A stretch of DNA of 64,000 nucleotides, from assembly GCA_013433145.1 (NCBI GenBank), contig CM024175.1:11099914-11163913 (forward strand), read 5' to 3'. Position 1 is the first letter of the stretch. Every line of letters starts with the position of its first letter. This document shows positions 14,101 to 29,078 of the stretch, piece by piece. The notes beneath the pieces were generated by a model. The model did not search any database. It had not been told where the DNA came from and saw only the letters and a list, made by a program, of their open reading frames with translations. The stretch comes from Ascaris suum. Lineage: Eukaryota; Nematoda; Chromadorea; Rhabditida; Ascarididae. The position numbers were made by a program, and so were the translations under genes.

Positions 14101-17100
14101 ACCCAAAACTAGCTGATATCGCCAAAGAAAGGTGGAAAAGGGGTCATTATTCTATTGAAATTTAGAGAATAAGTAAAGATGGGAGGAAAATGCAGACATC
14201 CATTAAAATCTTTTAAAAATTAGCATAACATTTTAGTCAGCAATATTCATATTCGTCATTACGATACCTGTCGATTCAATAGACCATAGAGGATGAAATT
14301 CGATGCAGAATTAATATAGGGAAGAGCATGTACACCGTACATAAAATAAATGAATGATGAGTCAGGCATTTGTAAATCGAGCGCTTGAAATATTTCTAAA
14401 TAGAGCGAATATAATACCGATATCCAATATGGTGTCCTGAAATGAAGAAACTCTTAAGTGAAAATTTTTTCAGCAATTGAAAAAAAAAAATTTTCAAAAA
14501 TACCGCCAATTGTTATGTACTCTGTAGATTTTCGAAAGTGACATAAAATTGGACATATCGAAAAATGTGGAATTTTTTATTATGAGATTTTACGCTATAT
14601 ATAAATGAAAACAAATCATACAACATAATCCAACGTTCGCGCATTTTACGAAGCAAATTCGCGTTGAATATCATCTCTCTTTTTTTTTTTTTTTTGGGAA
14701 ACTTTGTGGGCAAATTTTCTTGCTTTTTATATTGCTTATACTTGTAATGTAGATTCAGCCACAAGTCTGTTTCGATGAAATAAGCGGTTTTCGTTGCCGA
14801 TATGATTGAGAAGCGCTAAAAACTTGACGACGATTGATTGCGAGATTCATATTTCGTCAAAATGTCCATCGCATAATGTCGGAAACTAGCGATAAGACCG
14901 GTTCCACTCGTAAGGTCTTTTTCTTCCTAATCTCCTCTCTTTTTAATCATTAGCTAATATTTTGCATCCTTGAATGCATGCATTTGCATATATTTCCATC
15001 GTGACAAAAATTGAATGCGATATATTCTGAGGAAATGAAATAATGAATAAGTTTTCACGATGATATATTTCAATGCAAAGTTTTTGTGTTTTTTTTTTGT
15101 CAATTTTTTCAGTCAAGTCTCCAAGTTATAGGAAAAGAAGGGGAATGGGACAATGCGAGGAGGGGCAGATACTCTTAAATGATGAGGAGGAGATGGGATC
15201 GAACTGATGAAGAGATGGCCTCCTTGTTAAGGGATGATAAGGGTGGAGAAGGAGGAAGAAGAGGTGAGGGAATGCAACCCGTATTTCGTGATTAGGCACT
15301 ATTATGAAGCCAAAATTAGTCGAATTTATTCTTGGTAGGCTCAAATCTTTCAAGACATTTTATTCAATAAAATAAGCTTGAAAATTGCCATATTTTCATC
15401 AAAAAAACTTTCAGGCTTCCATTTTTAGCATTTCTCGAAAATTATTCCTAAATTCAACGAGAAATCTCTTCAAGAGATCGCTTGTATTATTTATTCTTCT
15501 CGTCAAAAATTTAAAAAGAGCTACTCAGAAAAAAAAAAACATTCTAAACTCAATGAAATAGGAAATTAAGAGTTGAAACTGCGTCTGTAAATCTCCTCGA
15601 GACGATATGCAATGGTTTTTGAAGATGAAGTTAAATTTTCCGTCCATCAGTGGGAATTTTTCCTATGCCATTTTCTATTAAAGTGGAAATTGTATTTATG
15701 CAAAGACCTATAATATATTTGCGTTTTTTTAAATGATTCGTCTAAATCGAATTGATAAAATGACTTGATCCACGATAATGATAGAATGGATATTGCTAAT
15801 CAATGAATACTTACCAACAAACAAAATGAAATAAGCATATTGCGAGTGTATACACAGCGATCCGAGCGATAGGAATCTTCTCTTCTGTAAAACTTTTACG
15901 CCGTCGTGCACCTTTCAACGATTTGCGTGCCGTTCTAGTCTGTTTAATCAATCTCATCAACATACCATAGTAGAAGTAGATCATTAGAAGAAGGGGAACG
16001 AGATATGCCTGTAAGTAAAAAAAAAAACGTCTAAACTGTTCAATAAATAGAAGATTTCAATATCTATGGACCAGAGAGGGGATTAATGTTCATGAGGAAG
16101 CTATATGATGAGTGAAATCCTTATATGCATATGCAAATTTACATTTATGATGTGTATTATGTCAAGGCAGTGTCTGTGAGTGGGTAGTGTGCATGTGTCG
16201 ATTTGTCCGTTTACTTCGCAACCTCACTTGTGAATTACTTCAACTGAAACGATGAAATCTGATGAGAATAGTATACACCATTATATACTGCACACATCGA
16301 AATTCAAAAAGATCCATCAATTACGAAATAAATTAGAGACATTCAAATATAGCTGGAAATCTGAGCGCATTTTATTATTGATATAAACTTAAAAACCGGT
16401 ACAGTGACCAAAAAAAAACTACAATCTCTCTACGTAGAATTAACATGAGAGCTTAGCTAGATTATTTAAAATATGCATACATAATTGGATCCATTTTTTT
16501 TGCATTTCATAATAAATTATGAAAAAGTTTGGTGCTCAGATTATCGAAACTCCAGGAATTGACTAGAGCGCCAGTTTCACTCACATTTTTCACTTTAATA
16601 TGTGGAAATTCAAGTGGAAACAATTGCCGTTGAAAATATTTTCTTATCTTAGTGGATAATTTCCATGTGGATTTTAATTACTTCGACGAGAATAATCGAT
16701 TCGATTTAATAGAATTTAAAAATTTCAAAGAATAGAAAAAAGTTCGATGAATATGAGAACGATCTTTTTTTTTTCTTTTCTCAAAATATGCTAATTTTTT
16801 TCTAAGAGAATATTTCGATAATTAATGGGAAAAATATTTCTTGATATGAAGTAGAAATGAGATTACAAAGAATTTTTTTTTGTGGGGGGGGGGATAGATA
16901 TATGAAACGATTTCAATTATGCATATCAACTAATATCAATCGAAGAAATTTTTTTAATATTATTTTCTCAAATTTCTTGAAAATAAATCTATGAAATTTT
17001 CTACAATTTACTTTATAATATCAAAAAAAAAGAAGAAATAACTGAATAAATTTTCAACTCTCTAAAAAACATTGAAAATTTAGCATCGAATAATTGATTA

Positions 17101-17105
17101 ATTTT

Positions 17106-17199
<94 letters not shown>

Positions 17200-20100
17200 C
17201 TTTCTGATTAAATCGACTTCATATTTTTCTTCAATTTTACTCGTCATATTTCTTCACAATTTTTTTTCTTCTTCTTTCTCTCCATTCGATGCCGATCGTT
17301 ATTTAAAATATTAGTAATGTAATGTAAATTGAAAAAAATTCTCATAAATTATCTTTCACATTGCAGTAATATGATGCAAAAAATTTTTAGTCCTACATTA
17401 TCGTCTTAAAAAAAAAAAAAAAAAAGAGAAATTCATTTCTTTGCTAATGAAAGGCAGAATTAATCACATGAGATTTCACTTCAATAATTTTACTCATATT
17501 TCATTTTTGTGGAGCAAAAAAAAAAATGACAATACAAAAAGCACCTAATGAGTTGCTACTAGAAAATCATTAATACTAGAAAATCAAAGAAAAAAAAAAG
17601 AGAAAAAAGAAGTTTCAATGGCCATTTATAGGCTAATTAATATGAGCATTTTAAGATGAATTTCATTTGAACATGTAAATATTCAAAATTCTTTCAACAT
17701 AATTAAAATTTTGTTTCGAAAAGAAAAAAAATCATAAAAATATTTTTCATTTTATTAAAAAAAAAACTTTTTTTTTCTCATTATGAAAATTCTACATCAT
17801 GTATTCAGTACAATATGCAACTAATGAATGAAAAAAAAAATAATAATATCATCAATTTTATTGAAAGTCAAAGTTGGAAAAAATCCAAAAAAAAATTCAA
17901 CATATTTCAATCATTTCATTTATTTTTACATTCGAATATTTGTTCGGAATATTTTACAACACAAGGAAATAATACTATCAAAAAAAGAAAAACCTCCACA
18001 ATTATTGCAAACTTACGAAGAGAAAACATGTGAGAGTGAATAAGATGAAGAGTTCATTGCCAAGATCGTCGACACATTTGTATAAATGAAGGCGTGTAAG
18101 TTCGTTAGTAACATGATTATATTTCTCGTGTACAACAATCTCCTTTAATATGATTTTATTATGCTAAATCTCATCATATATCGTTTGAAAAATTTCTTTT
18201 ATTAAATAATTTTCTTTTCTTTTTCTTTTTTTTTTTTTCAAATTATATAAATTTAATTTACGATAAATCGTTTTTTTTTTTGGAAAAAATTATCGAATAA
18301 TTTCATTTATATTGAAATAAATTTGAATAATATTTTCAAATATATTGAAAAAATTTTTTCTTCCTCTCCGATAGTTTATCGCCCACTAAAAAAAAAAATT
18401 GATATTCGATTTAAAAATACACTTTGATCGATTTAGAAAAAATGATCGATATTTTTCAAAATTTCTCCTCGTAAAAATTGATTTATTCGTTATTTAATCA
18501 GAAATATTGAAACATTATCATGCAATAATTGATCTTTGAATAGCATATAAATGCAATGCGCTTTGATCTCTTCATTATAAAGATAAGAAATCAAATCGCA
18601 CAACGATATTTAGAAGAGTTTCAACAACAACAACAACAAAAAAAATCTTTTCATCACATCTTTTTGGCTTCTAAATGTTCAATGAGATGATTTTTATGGT
18701 TTAAGGCGATTGCACAAATCATATAGATCAAAATTAAAGAATATTAAAATATTGTCGCTTAGTAAATTTGCATAATAATCAATCGATTCATAACAATAAC
18801 ATACAAAGAAAAAACATCTTCTTCCTCTTATCAGATTATTATTTCCTCTTATTCGATTAAAAAAAAATTTCGAGTAATAAAAATTTATGATAGATTTAAT
18901 CGCCTATAATTTATTGGAAGAAATGAATAAATAGAATGAAAATTTTACTTCAATAAAAGTTAAAGTGTAAGAATTATTGCCGATTTCATAGCAATAATTA
19001 TTACAAATGATAACACAAATTTCGATGAAATATCGTCGAAAAAACTTTTTTTTCAAAGAGAGAGAGAGAGGAAAAAACTGTTGAATAATATTAGAAATTA
19101 TTATTGCTCATTCATTAAAAGATCGCTGAATTAAGGATGCATTTATGAAAGTAATAAATAATACAGTGTACAACGAGCCATGGTAAATCTCTCTTCTTTT
19201 TTTTTCATTAGAGCCTTAAATGGTTTCACATTATTTCAAATTTTTCAATGAAAAACGCTTATTATTTTCACAACATTTTTTTCGAGATAAAATTTCAACT
19301 TCAACCCCTCAGTTCTCATGGTATAAGGGAATCAGCTCTCACTAAGCAAAGGTCTTAGCAGCATTCACATTCTCTAGTTGAACGATATTAACCATACAAT
19401 TCCGATAGTCACTAAGTGATGTAGAACGAAGAATAAATAACTACCGTAAGGAGTTGAAAAAAAAAGCTTACAAAGAAGCAAAATTGAAATGTGATTCTTC
19501 CCGGGAATATTGACAAGAGAGAGGATTCCACCGTTAACACCCACCATTGCGATGGGCAATAAGTACTAGAGAGGTTTTGAAATTTTCTTAGGTTATGTGG
19601 GACCACCTCTAATAAAATAGTGGTATAAATTTCAGCAAAATTTAGAATCGAATTCTTCCGGGAGGAATTTAGGAGCAAAACGGAAATAACAATAGAATCT
19701 TATTTATAAAAGCCTAGCATTGGCATGTTTTGGATATTTTTTATGACAATAGCAATGCTCTCGTCATGTTTAAACTATTCAACAAAATTACAGCGTAGAT
19801 TGTTGCTCAATTTCGGCTTTAGAAGATTGGACTCACCTTTGACTGAGCAAAAATTAGGATCGGACATAAGAGAATACAAGTTAAGGCGAATGTCGCACAT
19901 AACATCACATATGCGGTTGTGGGATTTCGCAAACGATTCTACAAAATAGATATTTCTAATTGAATCATTCACATACAAGTATTTAAAAAAGAAAAAGAAA
20001 AAACAACGCACAAAATGAAAATATTCGTCAATCATATAGAAAATTTGACAATAAAATTACAAAATTGGATGAAATATAAAATTAAAAAAATTTTAGAAAT

Positions 20101-23100
20101 GAAGAAATTCCTATGGCCATCAAGAAAATAACAGTAATCGAAACATGAGAAATTAGACTGAGAAAGTTGGCCTTATGCTAGAAATAAAGAAAACTGAAAT
20201 GATCGAGAAAGCGTAAACGCAGAATAAATATATTATTTTCTCTCCCCTCCCCTCCCTCCCCCCTCTCCCCCGCCTCTACATTTTTAAATTATATTCTTGT
20301 GGAGCGTTTTAATCAAGCAATTCGAGTAAATTCTCTATTGAACTGTTTTTTTTAAAAGGAAATTGATATCCGATGAAATACGAATAAAAATTTTATCAAT
20401 GGGTTATTGCAGTTCTCCATTCTGAAAGTTGTTTATCGAATTTTAACGTCCACGAACTTTAAAATATCGTTAAATTTTCGAGCATTCCCATCATTCAGGT
20501 GGAATAAAATGACGTCAGAAAATTTGCCAGTTGCGGAAAATGATGCATATCTAAATTGCATAGGATAATGGTTATATGTGAGTATGTGAGATTCATTCTA
20601 TCGAAATTATACTTCGATGACGTCATTTCATCGAGGTAATGTTGCGATTTCCGCATAATAAACATACGCAATTAATTTTTCATGAAATTTCTCGCCAAAT
20701 TTTTTATCACTCATTTATCAATTTTTACAAAAACTTTTTTTCTAAGTTTCGAGAGGTATTTTCTATGATGAGTTTATACGTTATATTATATATTTCCGGT
20801 TACACTGGTGTTTTTTAAAAGAACTATTTAATAATTGAAATACTCTAGATTGTAGAAAGTGGAATAAGCGCTATTATCAATTGTTTCATCCATATATTCT
20901 CAAGAAGATGATGATGGTAAACAGAAATCCCTCAAGTATCTAATCAATCTGTACTATGAAATGATATGAATTTTTTATTTTTTTTTTTTGAAAAATATAG
21001 CCCAAATTTGAGCATAAAGAATTAAAATAAATAAATTAAGATCATAATAGTTGGTACTCTTTTGCATACGCTTCTGCATGCTCATCAAGTTATTTGCATA
21101 TTGAAATGACATGTAACCGATGATATCGTTCTTGAATCACTTGCTGATTAAATTTGCATATTTGATAAGGTTTCATCGAATAAACGCTGATTTAGTTGCT
21201 GAGTCAACAAATAAATTGACGTATTTCGTAAAATCTCTACTGAATAGCAGCTGATTTAGTTGCTGTCATCATTTTAAACAGCTGCCCACTATTTTTTAAT
21301 GCTGCTTTGCAAATTTACTTCGCAAAAAAAGGGATTATAACTATGCGCAGTCTCTAGTCACTTATGTATGCGTTCATCTGTCTGATCGCTTCATAAAGGA
21401 AATAAAAATCAAAGTTATGAAAGCAATGGATAACGACTATATATTTTATAGCTGACATCCGTCCATCAATACCAAAAGAGTTACGCGCACCTGAGAGCGT
21501 TAAAAATTTCACTGCATTTTGCATCATTTTACACCAATCACATTTTCACTTATGATCAGCTGACTTATAGAAAATTAATCCTTTGCGGTAAATTTTTGTG
21601 GCTGATCGAAACATTTAGAACGCTAAGCTATTATTCTATGTATTTTATTTTTTTTTTTCGTTGGTAATTTTTGAAATTGGTATACGGAAGCGATCAGGCA
21701 GGTAAGATCAATGCGGAAGTGCATATCATACCAATTCTTTGGCAGTTTCTCCACTCATTTTGAATTTGAATTTGTGAATATAAGCTACCAAAAAAAAAAA
21801 TTAATGAAGAATAATAAATAACGAAAGAGAATCTATAGAATTTAAAGCAAAGAGGTGTCGACGTATCGGTGCACGTGAGCGAATTTGTTACTTTATTCAA
21901 AGGCAAGCATCAATGTCGGCTAAATTCGGACATAACAACGAAAAAGCCGATTGCATCAGTTATTGCAGCAGTTAACGACTGTCTTTCGCAACTGTGAATC
22001 CTCCTCATAGATTATTAAACGAGCAATATAATTCAAAGGTGCTATGAAATATCACACTTGTTCTAAACTTTGGAATGTGTATATCTTCATCACCTCTCTC
22101 AACCTCGTCCTCCTCCTCTCTCCCTCGGAGTCCTGGAAATAGTCAATCTGAGAAGTCCTGCGCTTCCAATATAAGCCCTCTTCCTACCCAGAAAATTATT
22201 TTATTTTATGAGCAGCATAAGTTGATTGACTCACTTTCCAGATTTCATGCTACACTCAAGAGCATCAATTAATTATTGCGCATTGCAACTTAGAACATCC
22301 TTCTACGAATTCCTATAGCATTAAGCTAAATCATTATAATGCATGGTCTTTGTTTTGACGACATCCACAAGCTGCAAATTTTATGTGTTTTGAATTTTTT
22401 CATTTTTCTTTAAATTCGACTTACCTTCAATGGATGACATACAGCGCAATAGCGATCAATACTGAAGCAAACAAGAATAAATGTGCTGAAAATTTTGCCA
22501 ATATGCTCGAATAATCGAAAAAGTTTACATGCGAATGTACCAAACATCCAAAATCCAAGCACCTAAAATAATCCGTCGCTACTGTTAGTTAAATGCTTCT
22601 TTTTTATTCACTAAAGAATCGTTTTCAAAAGAATTCCACCTGATCACTAAAAATGTCCTGATCACGAGCATTCATTACGAATAAATGTCTCTTCACATCG
22701 CTTCCACCTGCCCTGACCAAACACCCCTCTGATCGGATTGGCCGCTGTGGTATTAAGTCAGTGTATACTTCTTGCACGCCGATCGCGTGAAGGCTAAGGT
22801 TTAGGCTTGTCTCATGCCCGTCGGATGCTGACGAGCCGATCCATCGTTTTTCCTGCTGACTGTCGGGACTTATTCCGCCGCCCTCGGGCAGGGTGGCTCG
22901 GTTGAGTGAAGCCAACAAGTCTGGTCGGAGCTTACGACCGACCGCGCGGTAGGCAATAGAAAACGATGAAACAATTTCATCGTTCACAAGAGAATGCAAA
23001 TATATGCGAAACGATTGCTAAATTATCAACAGCGACTCAGCATTACAGTAAATATGACATATAAACCCGTAAAAGTGAAAAATATTCGCTTACTGAAGTT

Positions 23101-26100
23101 TTTTTTCGATTGCTATAAATCATTTCTATGAATCCCATATTTACAAAAGTTAGTTCTTTCCTCAATTGATAGCTAAAATGCGACTAAATATTTAAAAAAT
23201 TTATAGAGGATATCTACTTATGTTCTGCAGATGTTTTGGATATCTGCCACGTCGCTTGTCGTTCAGAAATTCATGCCTTGATTTTCATCGCTTTGAGTAC
23301 AAGAGAAGAGAAGGGAAGAGGGAAGATGGAACGAAGGTTAGTCGTCGCACCTAGCAGAACCTCACAGGAATCAAAGAGTAAGTTTTTTTTTTTTAAATTG
23401 TAGTAATAGAAATTTTTACGAAAGAGTGATATACGACAATTTTTAAGCAAATTGAATCCTAGAGATGCTTAACGCTAGGATCATACCTGCTGTACCCTCT
23501 CAAACTTCAGTTTTCTTCATCTTCTGTAAATGGATATAGTTCTAATCACTAGGAAATCCCTTCCTTACATGATAAATGAGATGATGAGTTTATCAATTAA
23601 TTTTCTTTACTAATAAAGTTCAAAAATATGCGAAGTTGATGGCAACGAATTCGATAAAAAGGGGAAAATATCAACGATTTGAAAACTCGAGATTTTTGAT
23701 CAGTCTATTAAGGTCATTTGTCGCTCGCAGATGCTCTTCGAAATCTCATAGACAAGTCACGAATAAAATGAATAATTTAAGCGCGTCTTCCGGCTTTGAT
23801 GCGATTACTTCATGAAGAGAATAAAATTTTTTGGTTCATTTTTTTATTCTTTTCATTCCATATTGTGTCGACCATATGAGAAAGTGATAAGACATAATTA
23901 ATCCCCCTCCCACCCCCCCCCCCCCCCTCCAGAACTGCATGAATGATTCGTTCGGAATAAATCGGAGTTATTCTTCATCATCCTTCCATCCTCCTCCACG
24001 CCTACCCCTCTCTCTTATGCATTCAGTGGACAATAACATGAGCAGGAATTACTTCCATAGGAAAGAATTCGTTCGTGAATATTGAGTGATCTCAATGATA
24101 AACTATTACCTGATCGATAATCGTCATTGGAAGCGGAAGCATACTGACAAAATCCACAATGCTTAGAATACAGATATATGAAAGCGTTGTGTTATGACGA
24201 GCTCTATAAAATATAGAATTGTTATCGTCGACGGTGACAATTAAATGTAAACTCATTGCTGAGATAGCTGTTTTCTACGCATAAAAACTCTTTTTTTTAA
24301 TGGAAAACATTATAATTTCTTAAATTTCTACTCCGATAAAATTTCTACGCTTATATTTCCCACTCAATTTGCGAGAGAAAAATATTGTTCCCTCATAATT
24401 TCTTGAAATAAAATCACTAGTATTAAATAAAGCAATGAAGAAATTGAAATGATTTCGTATTGAGATTAAATTAATATTGGCGATGATTTCTTATGATATC
24501 TCCTTTTCATCAAGAAAATATCGAAAAAATTAGGGAAAACTGGATGAGCGCCAGGTCATTTTTAGTGAAAGGGAAAAACGTTGAACTGAAGTAAAGATAC
24601 ATAGAGATCAAAATATTCTAAGAGATTTTCAAAATTACTACGCATAAATTTGTCAAATTTGTCATTTGCATAAAATGATATATTTGTGCATTAAAAAAAA
24701 ATCACATTTGCATTCTCTAACTATTGCTTTGTATTTTTCTCGAATTTTAAATAGGCGAATGAATGATTCTTTTGCCATCATTGTCTGGCCAATATACTAG
24801 ATAGCTCTATTAAAACGAAAATATCACATGATTTATTCGAGTTATAATTTAATCTTTATTGTATTATCTTGAAGCCGTATGGCTGACAAAATATAACATC
24901 GGAAATTTACAAGAATTAAGCTACTGTTTAGTAATCCTAGGCGGTATTATGAAAGAATTTGATATTATGGAAGAATTTGAAAGTTTTTCGGTTGGCACAC
25001 TTAATCGCACAAGAAATTGATCAGTTTTTTTTTTTTCTTTTGATACAACGATTTGCACTCACCATGAAATCTTATATTGTTCTCTATTGACTAAAAGCGT
25101 TCACAAACACCTTGAAAAAAGAAAAAAAAAGTCAAAGAATTACTTTCTTTTCGATTGAAACAATGTTTGAGATTAAAAAAAATTTTGAGGATTCTTTTTT
25201 TTCCAACATTAAAAAAAACAATAAATACCTTATGGAATGCAATAAGGTTAACGGCCTAAGATGGGGCATAGATATAATGGTTTATATTTTGGCTTCAAGA
25301 CCCGTGATCGCCTCGGAGCATACCTTTCAATGTACCTTCGAAAGGATATTGCGACCTACGTTCCAAGAGAAGCGTGCCCCCTACTCCCTTTTTCTCTCCA
25401 CAGAAAAATGTGAATTTTCTTAATTAAACTCATAAGCGGAAATTAACGACGTTACTCGTACATCAAAAGCACTGCATTTTTTCTTACTCTATATCCGAGG
25501 ATGTTCAAAATGAATTTCTACTGACAAATATACGAGTTTTTTCTAGCTTATTCTATGGTTCAATGTAGACCATTGAAGTGAAATTAGAAAATTTGATCAC
25601 ATTCATAGAAAAAAGTGAATTTCAATTCCATAACGAATACCTTTTCATAAAATTCAATAAAAGCAAAAAAAAAGTTCTGAAAGAATTCCAAAAAAAAAAA
25701 AATCAGCACATATTTTACATTGGTTGTATTTTCATTTCAAATCGATTGAGACATAGAACAATGCATTTATAGCGGTGATCGGATGAGATATAAAGCAATG
25801 AAACTTTATTTTTTACATTTAATTTCTTGTTGATAATTATATAATGAGTTAATTAAATGAACGATTAACAAAAATACATATCGTACTTATTATTCTGGCG
25901 CACTTTTCCACTTATTTTGATTATGAAGAGTTATGTTGCGAAAAAAACTTCCATAATAAGATGAGGCATTCTTTTGTTTCACTTTTTAATAACGATTGCA
26001 ATGGAATGAAATTTTTGCAAAAAAAACTGTTGTGGTGAACGACCGTGTTGCAACTCAATTTTGCCTAGATCGATTTCGGTGATGTCTATTCTTCTCTGCC

Positions 26101-27061
26101 CCATAATATTTCGCTGTTCCTCTATTTCTGTAGTTGTGTAATTCAAACCGGTTAGCCATGGTGCATGTTCAGTCGGTGATATTGGTTGGTCTTTATCCGA
26201 CATGTGTTCAGTTACCCAATTGTTTGAGTAAACTTCGCTTCGACTGGTGTTGACTCTTTTTTGCAAACCCGCAGCAGTACAACAGAAACTCTTCATTTAG
26301 CTGCAAAAGTAGTGCAGTTTTTTTCTTACGTAATTGCAATGCATGACATTTTGCAACGGTAATTATCTATCAGTTAATTTTTAAAGACAAATATGTCATT
26401 AGTAAAAGAGATGAATATCTTCCAATAGACCTTGCATCCATGCTTCTGACGTGATGAACTACTGCAAGTATAGCCGCATTTCCACATGTTCCTAACATAA
26501 ATAACATCGCGTAGAGACCCGCAATTGCCATGAGACCACCATTATCGTGATTTGAGAAAGGAAGTACGTAGTTCACTTTCATCTGCAATGAAAATACTTG
26601 AAGGTTGGAGGATAATTGGAGTTAGAATATGGAAACAGTTGATAATATTTCCGGCTATACAATAAAAGAAACTAATTGATATATATAGTGATGGCATATG
26701 CCAAGAAGTGAATAGTGGTGAAAAAATCGAAATGAAATTACTTTTACCGGTTGATTATATATAGGTATGCAGGCAAGCGATTAATTTAAATATGTGAGAA
26801 AAATTCGTATGGTCGTTTGAATTTTTTTAATCAAATTTTTCAAGAATGTTACGCCAATTTTTGTTGCTCGGTGTCCAGTCGCCGATTCTTTAAGGCCGGA
26901 TATTGCGGGATGCTCGAACAATAAAAAAATTCTTAAACCTCAGTGAACAAAGTTGAGCTATTCAACTCCTATCGCTAATATATGGCCCCCCTGCTATCTA
27001 TTCTTATTACCACTGAATCCAGCGTACGACGAGAAGACCAAGCCGAATTATTAGCTGTCAT
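11140..27061 (-). CDS. Rhodopsin-family peptide-type GPCR (neuropeptide receptor), 488 aa
   Basis: Ten exons: 27061-27011, 26582-26431, 24203-24110, 22562-22425, 19938-19837, 19606-19472, 16008-15815, 14436-14268, 13449-13266 and 11387-11140. All nine junctions keep frame. The short N-terminus has an NNS glycosylation site. TM1 contains GTCGNAAIL (34-59), TM2 has Asp85, and TM3 starts at Cys111 and ends in DRYCAVCHPLK (135-145). TM4 is followed by the loop-2 Cys196 (TYCPSQWW). TM5 is split by an intron, TM6 ends CWTPYW (288-293), and TM7 reads HALPYINSASNFILYG. NFILY replaces the usual NPxxY. Loop 3 is basic (KGARRRKS). The 143-residue tail is rich in Ser and Thr and ends EIKL, a possible class II PDZ ligand. 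DRY, CWxP and the disulphide pair mark the peptide branch of family A. Ligand and orthologue cannot be assigned. The first exon is the least certain; the start could instead be the ATG at 26582. Confidence 0.92.
12966..13000 (+). repeat. Poly-C tract in receptor intron 9
   Basis: A C-only run of about 17 bases, preceded by shorter C runs, lies in the last intron of the receptor gene. Similar C or G runs occur near 23911-23930 and 52897-52914. They are low-complexity sequence with no visible function. Confidence 0.85.
17107..17199 (+). repeat. (GA)n microsatellite
   Basis: About 90 bases of GA repeat with one interruption near 17181, inside receptor intron 6. It creates no useful ORF. Confidence 0.95.
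22625..22999 (-). other. GC-rich island with a 124-codon open frame inside receptor intron 3
   Basis: Roughly 300 bases here are far richer in G and C than anything nearby. The minus-strand frame stays open for 124 codons and includes PEGGGISPDSQQEKRWIG. There is no family match I recognise and no hydrophobic segment. The DNA also has local self-complementarity, for example GGTCG and CGACC around position 22920. It lies between receptor exons 3 and 4-side splice sites on the same strand and cannot be an extra receptor exon, because exons 22562-22425 and 24203-24110 already join in phase. It may be an inserted repeat, a transferred fragment, a retrogene remnant or a structured RNA. It is not assignable. 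Confidence 0.5.
25112..25423 (+). CDS. Weak plus-strand ORF in receptor intron 2
   Basis: The frame is 103 codons. The first half is lysine-rich low-complexity sequence; the second half lies in a GC-richer patch and reads more like protein (RWGIDIMVYILASRPVIASE). It is antisense to the receptor transcript. No splice signals or family support it. Confidence 0.15.
   Translation: MKKEKKSQRITFFSIETMFEIKKNFEDSFFSNIKKNNKYLMECNKVNGLRWGIDIMVYILASRPVIASEHTFQCTFERILRPTFQEKRAPYSLFLSTEKCEFS
25979..26296 (-). CDS. Possible small nested gene in receptor intron 2, 105 aa
   Basis: The ATG stands four bases after a CTTTTGCAG acceptor, an arrangement that suits trans-splicing. The frame runs 105 codons to TGA. 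The middle has balanced, charged composition (KDQPISPTEHAPWLTGLNYT and EIDLGKIELQHG). There is no signal peptide, membrane segment or domain I recognise. It cannot belong to the receptor, since the flanking exons join in phase across it. A chance ORF is a real alternative in DNA this AT-rich. Confidence 0.3.
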   Translation of the reverse strand: MKSFCCTAAGLQKRVNTSRSEVYSNNWVTEHMSDKDQPISPTEHAPWLTGLNYTTTEIEEQRNIMGQRRIDITEIDLGKIELQHGRSPQQFFLQKFHSIAIVIKK

Positions 27062-28514
<1,453 letters not shown>

Positions 28515-28520
28515 TTTATT
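28515..28520 (-). terminator. Poly(A) signal AATAAA
   Basis: AATAAA on the minus strand, just after the stop codon of the terminal exon at 28529-28673. It supports a transcript end here. Confidence 0.45.
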
Positions 28521-28528
28521 CTCTCAAT

Positions 28529-28673
28529 TTAAAGGTAAATCGTATAGTTGCTATAGATAATATCACTAACATTTTCGAGATCGATATCACCCGCATGAAA
28601 AGATGATTGATTATAGTATACTACATCGACCATATTCCCCTCATTTAGCATTGTTGCGTTACGCTCTTCATAT
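28529..28673 (-). CDS. Terminal exon of an unidentified minus-strand gene
   Basis: After a strong acceptor (nine Ts then CAG) the frame carries one leftover base and then 47 codons to TAA. The composition is protein-like: YEERNATMLNEGNMVDVV and GDIDLENVSDIIYSNYT. An AATAAA poly(A) signal lies 9-14 bases past the stop (28515-28520). Both ends of a last exon are therefore present. I could not find its upstream exon, which must end with two bases of a codon and lie to the right. The hydrophilic, acidic tail with possible NxS/T sites gives no family. Confidence 0.45.
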
Positions 28674-29078
28674 CTGAAAAAAAAAATGCTTTAATAGGTG
28701 AGATACAAGAATCACTTCTTAGTAACAAATGAAAACGATTCTATTCATATAATTACGACGATGATACAAATAAAAAAAGTTAAATTGTAATACAATTCAC
28801 TAAAGCATTTATTTCAATGTCGAAGAAAAACGATCATATAATTTTTTACGCTATTAAACGAAAAATTTTTCAATATTGATGTAAAAAAAGAAAAAGAGTG
28901 CAATAATAAACCGGAAATAGCATAACATATGCTAAAAATTCAAAATGTCGAAATCGTGGATTATTTATATATTTTGATGTATAAATAATTTCTATAATTT
29001 AATAAAGCGGAATTTTTATGTATATATTTTGGGAAGCAACGATTATATGCAAGGTAAATAAATGAACTTTGCATGAAC

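Noticed and set aside
15126..15353. 75-codon minus-strand ORF in the receptor gene
   Set aside because: It is Ser, Pro and Leu low-complexity from a pyrimidine-rich stretch, and it lies in an intron between in-phase exons.
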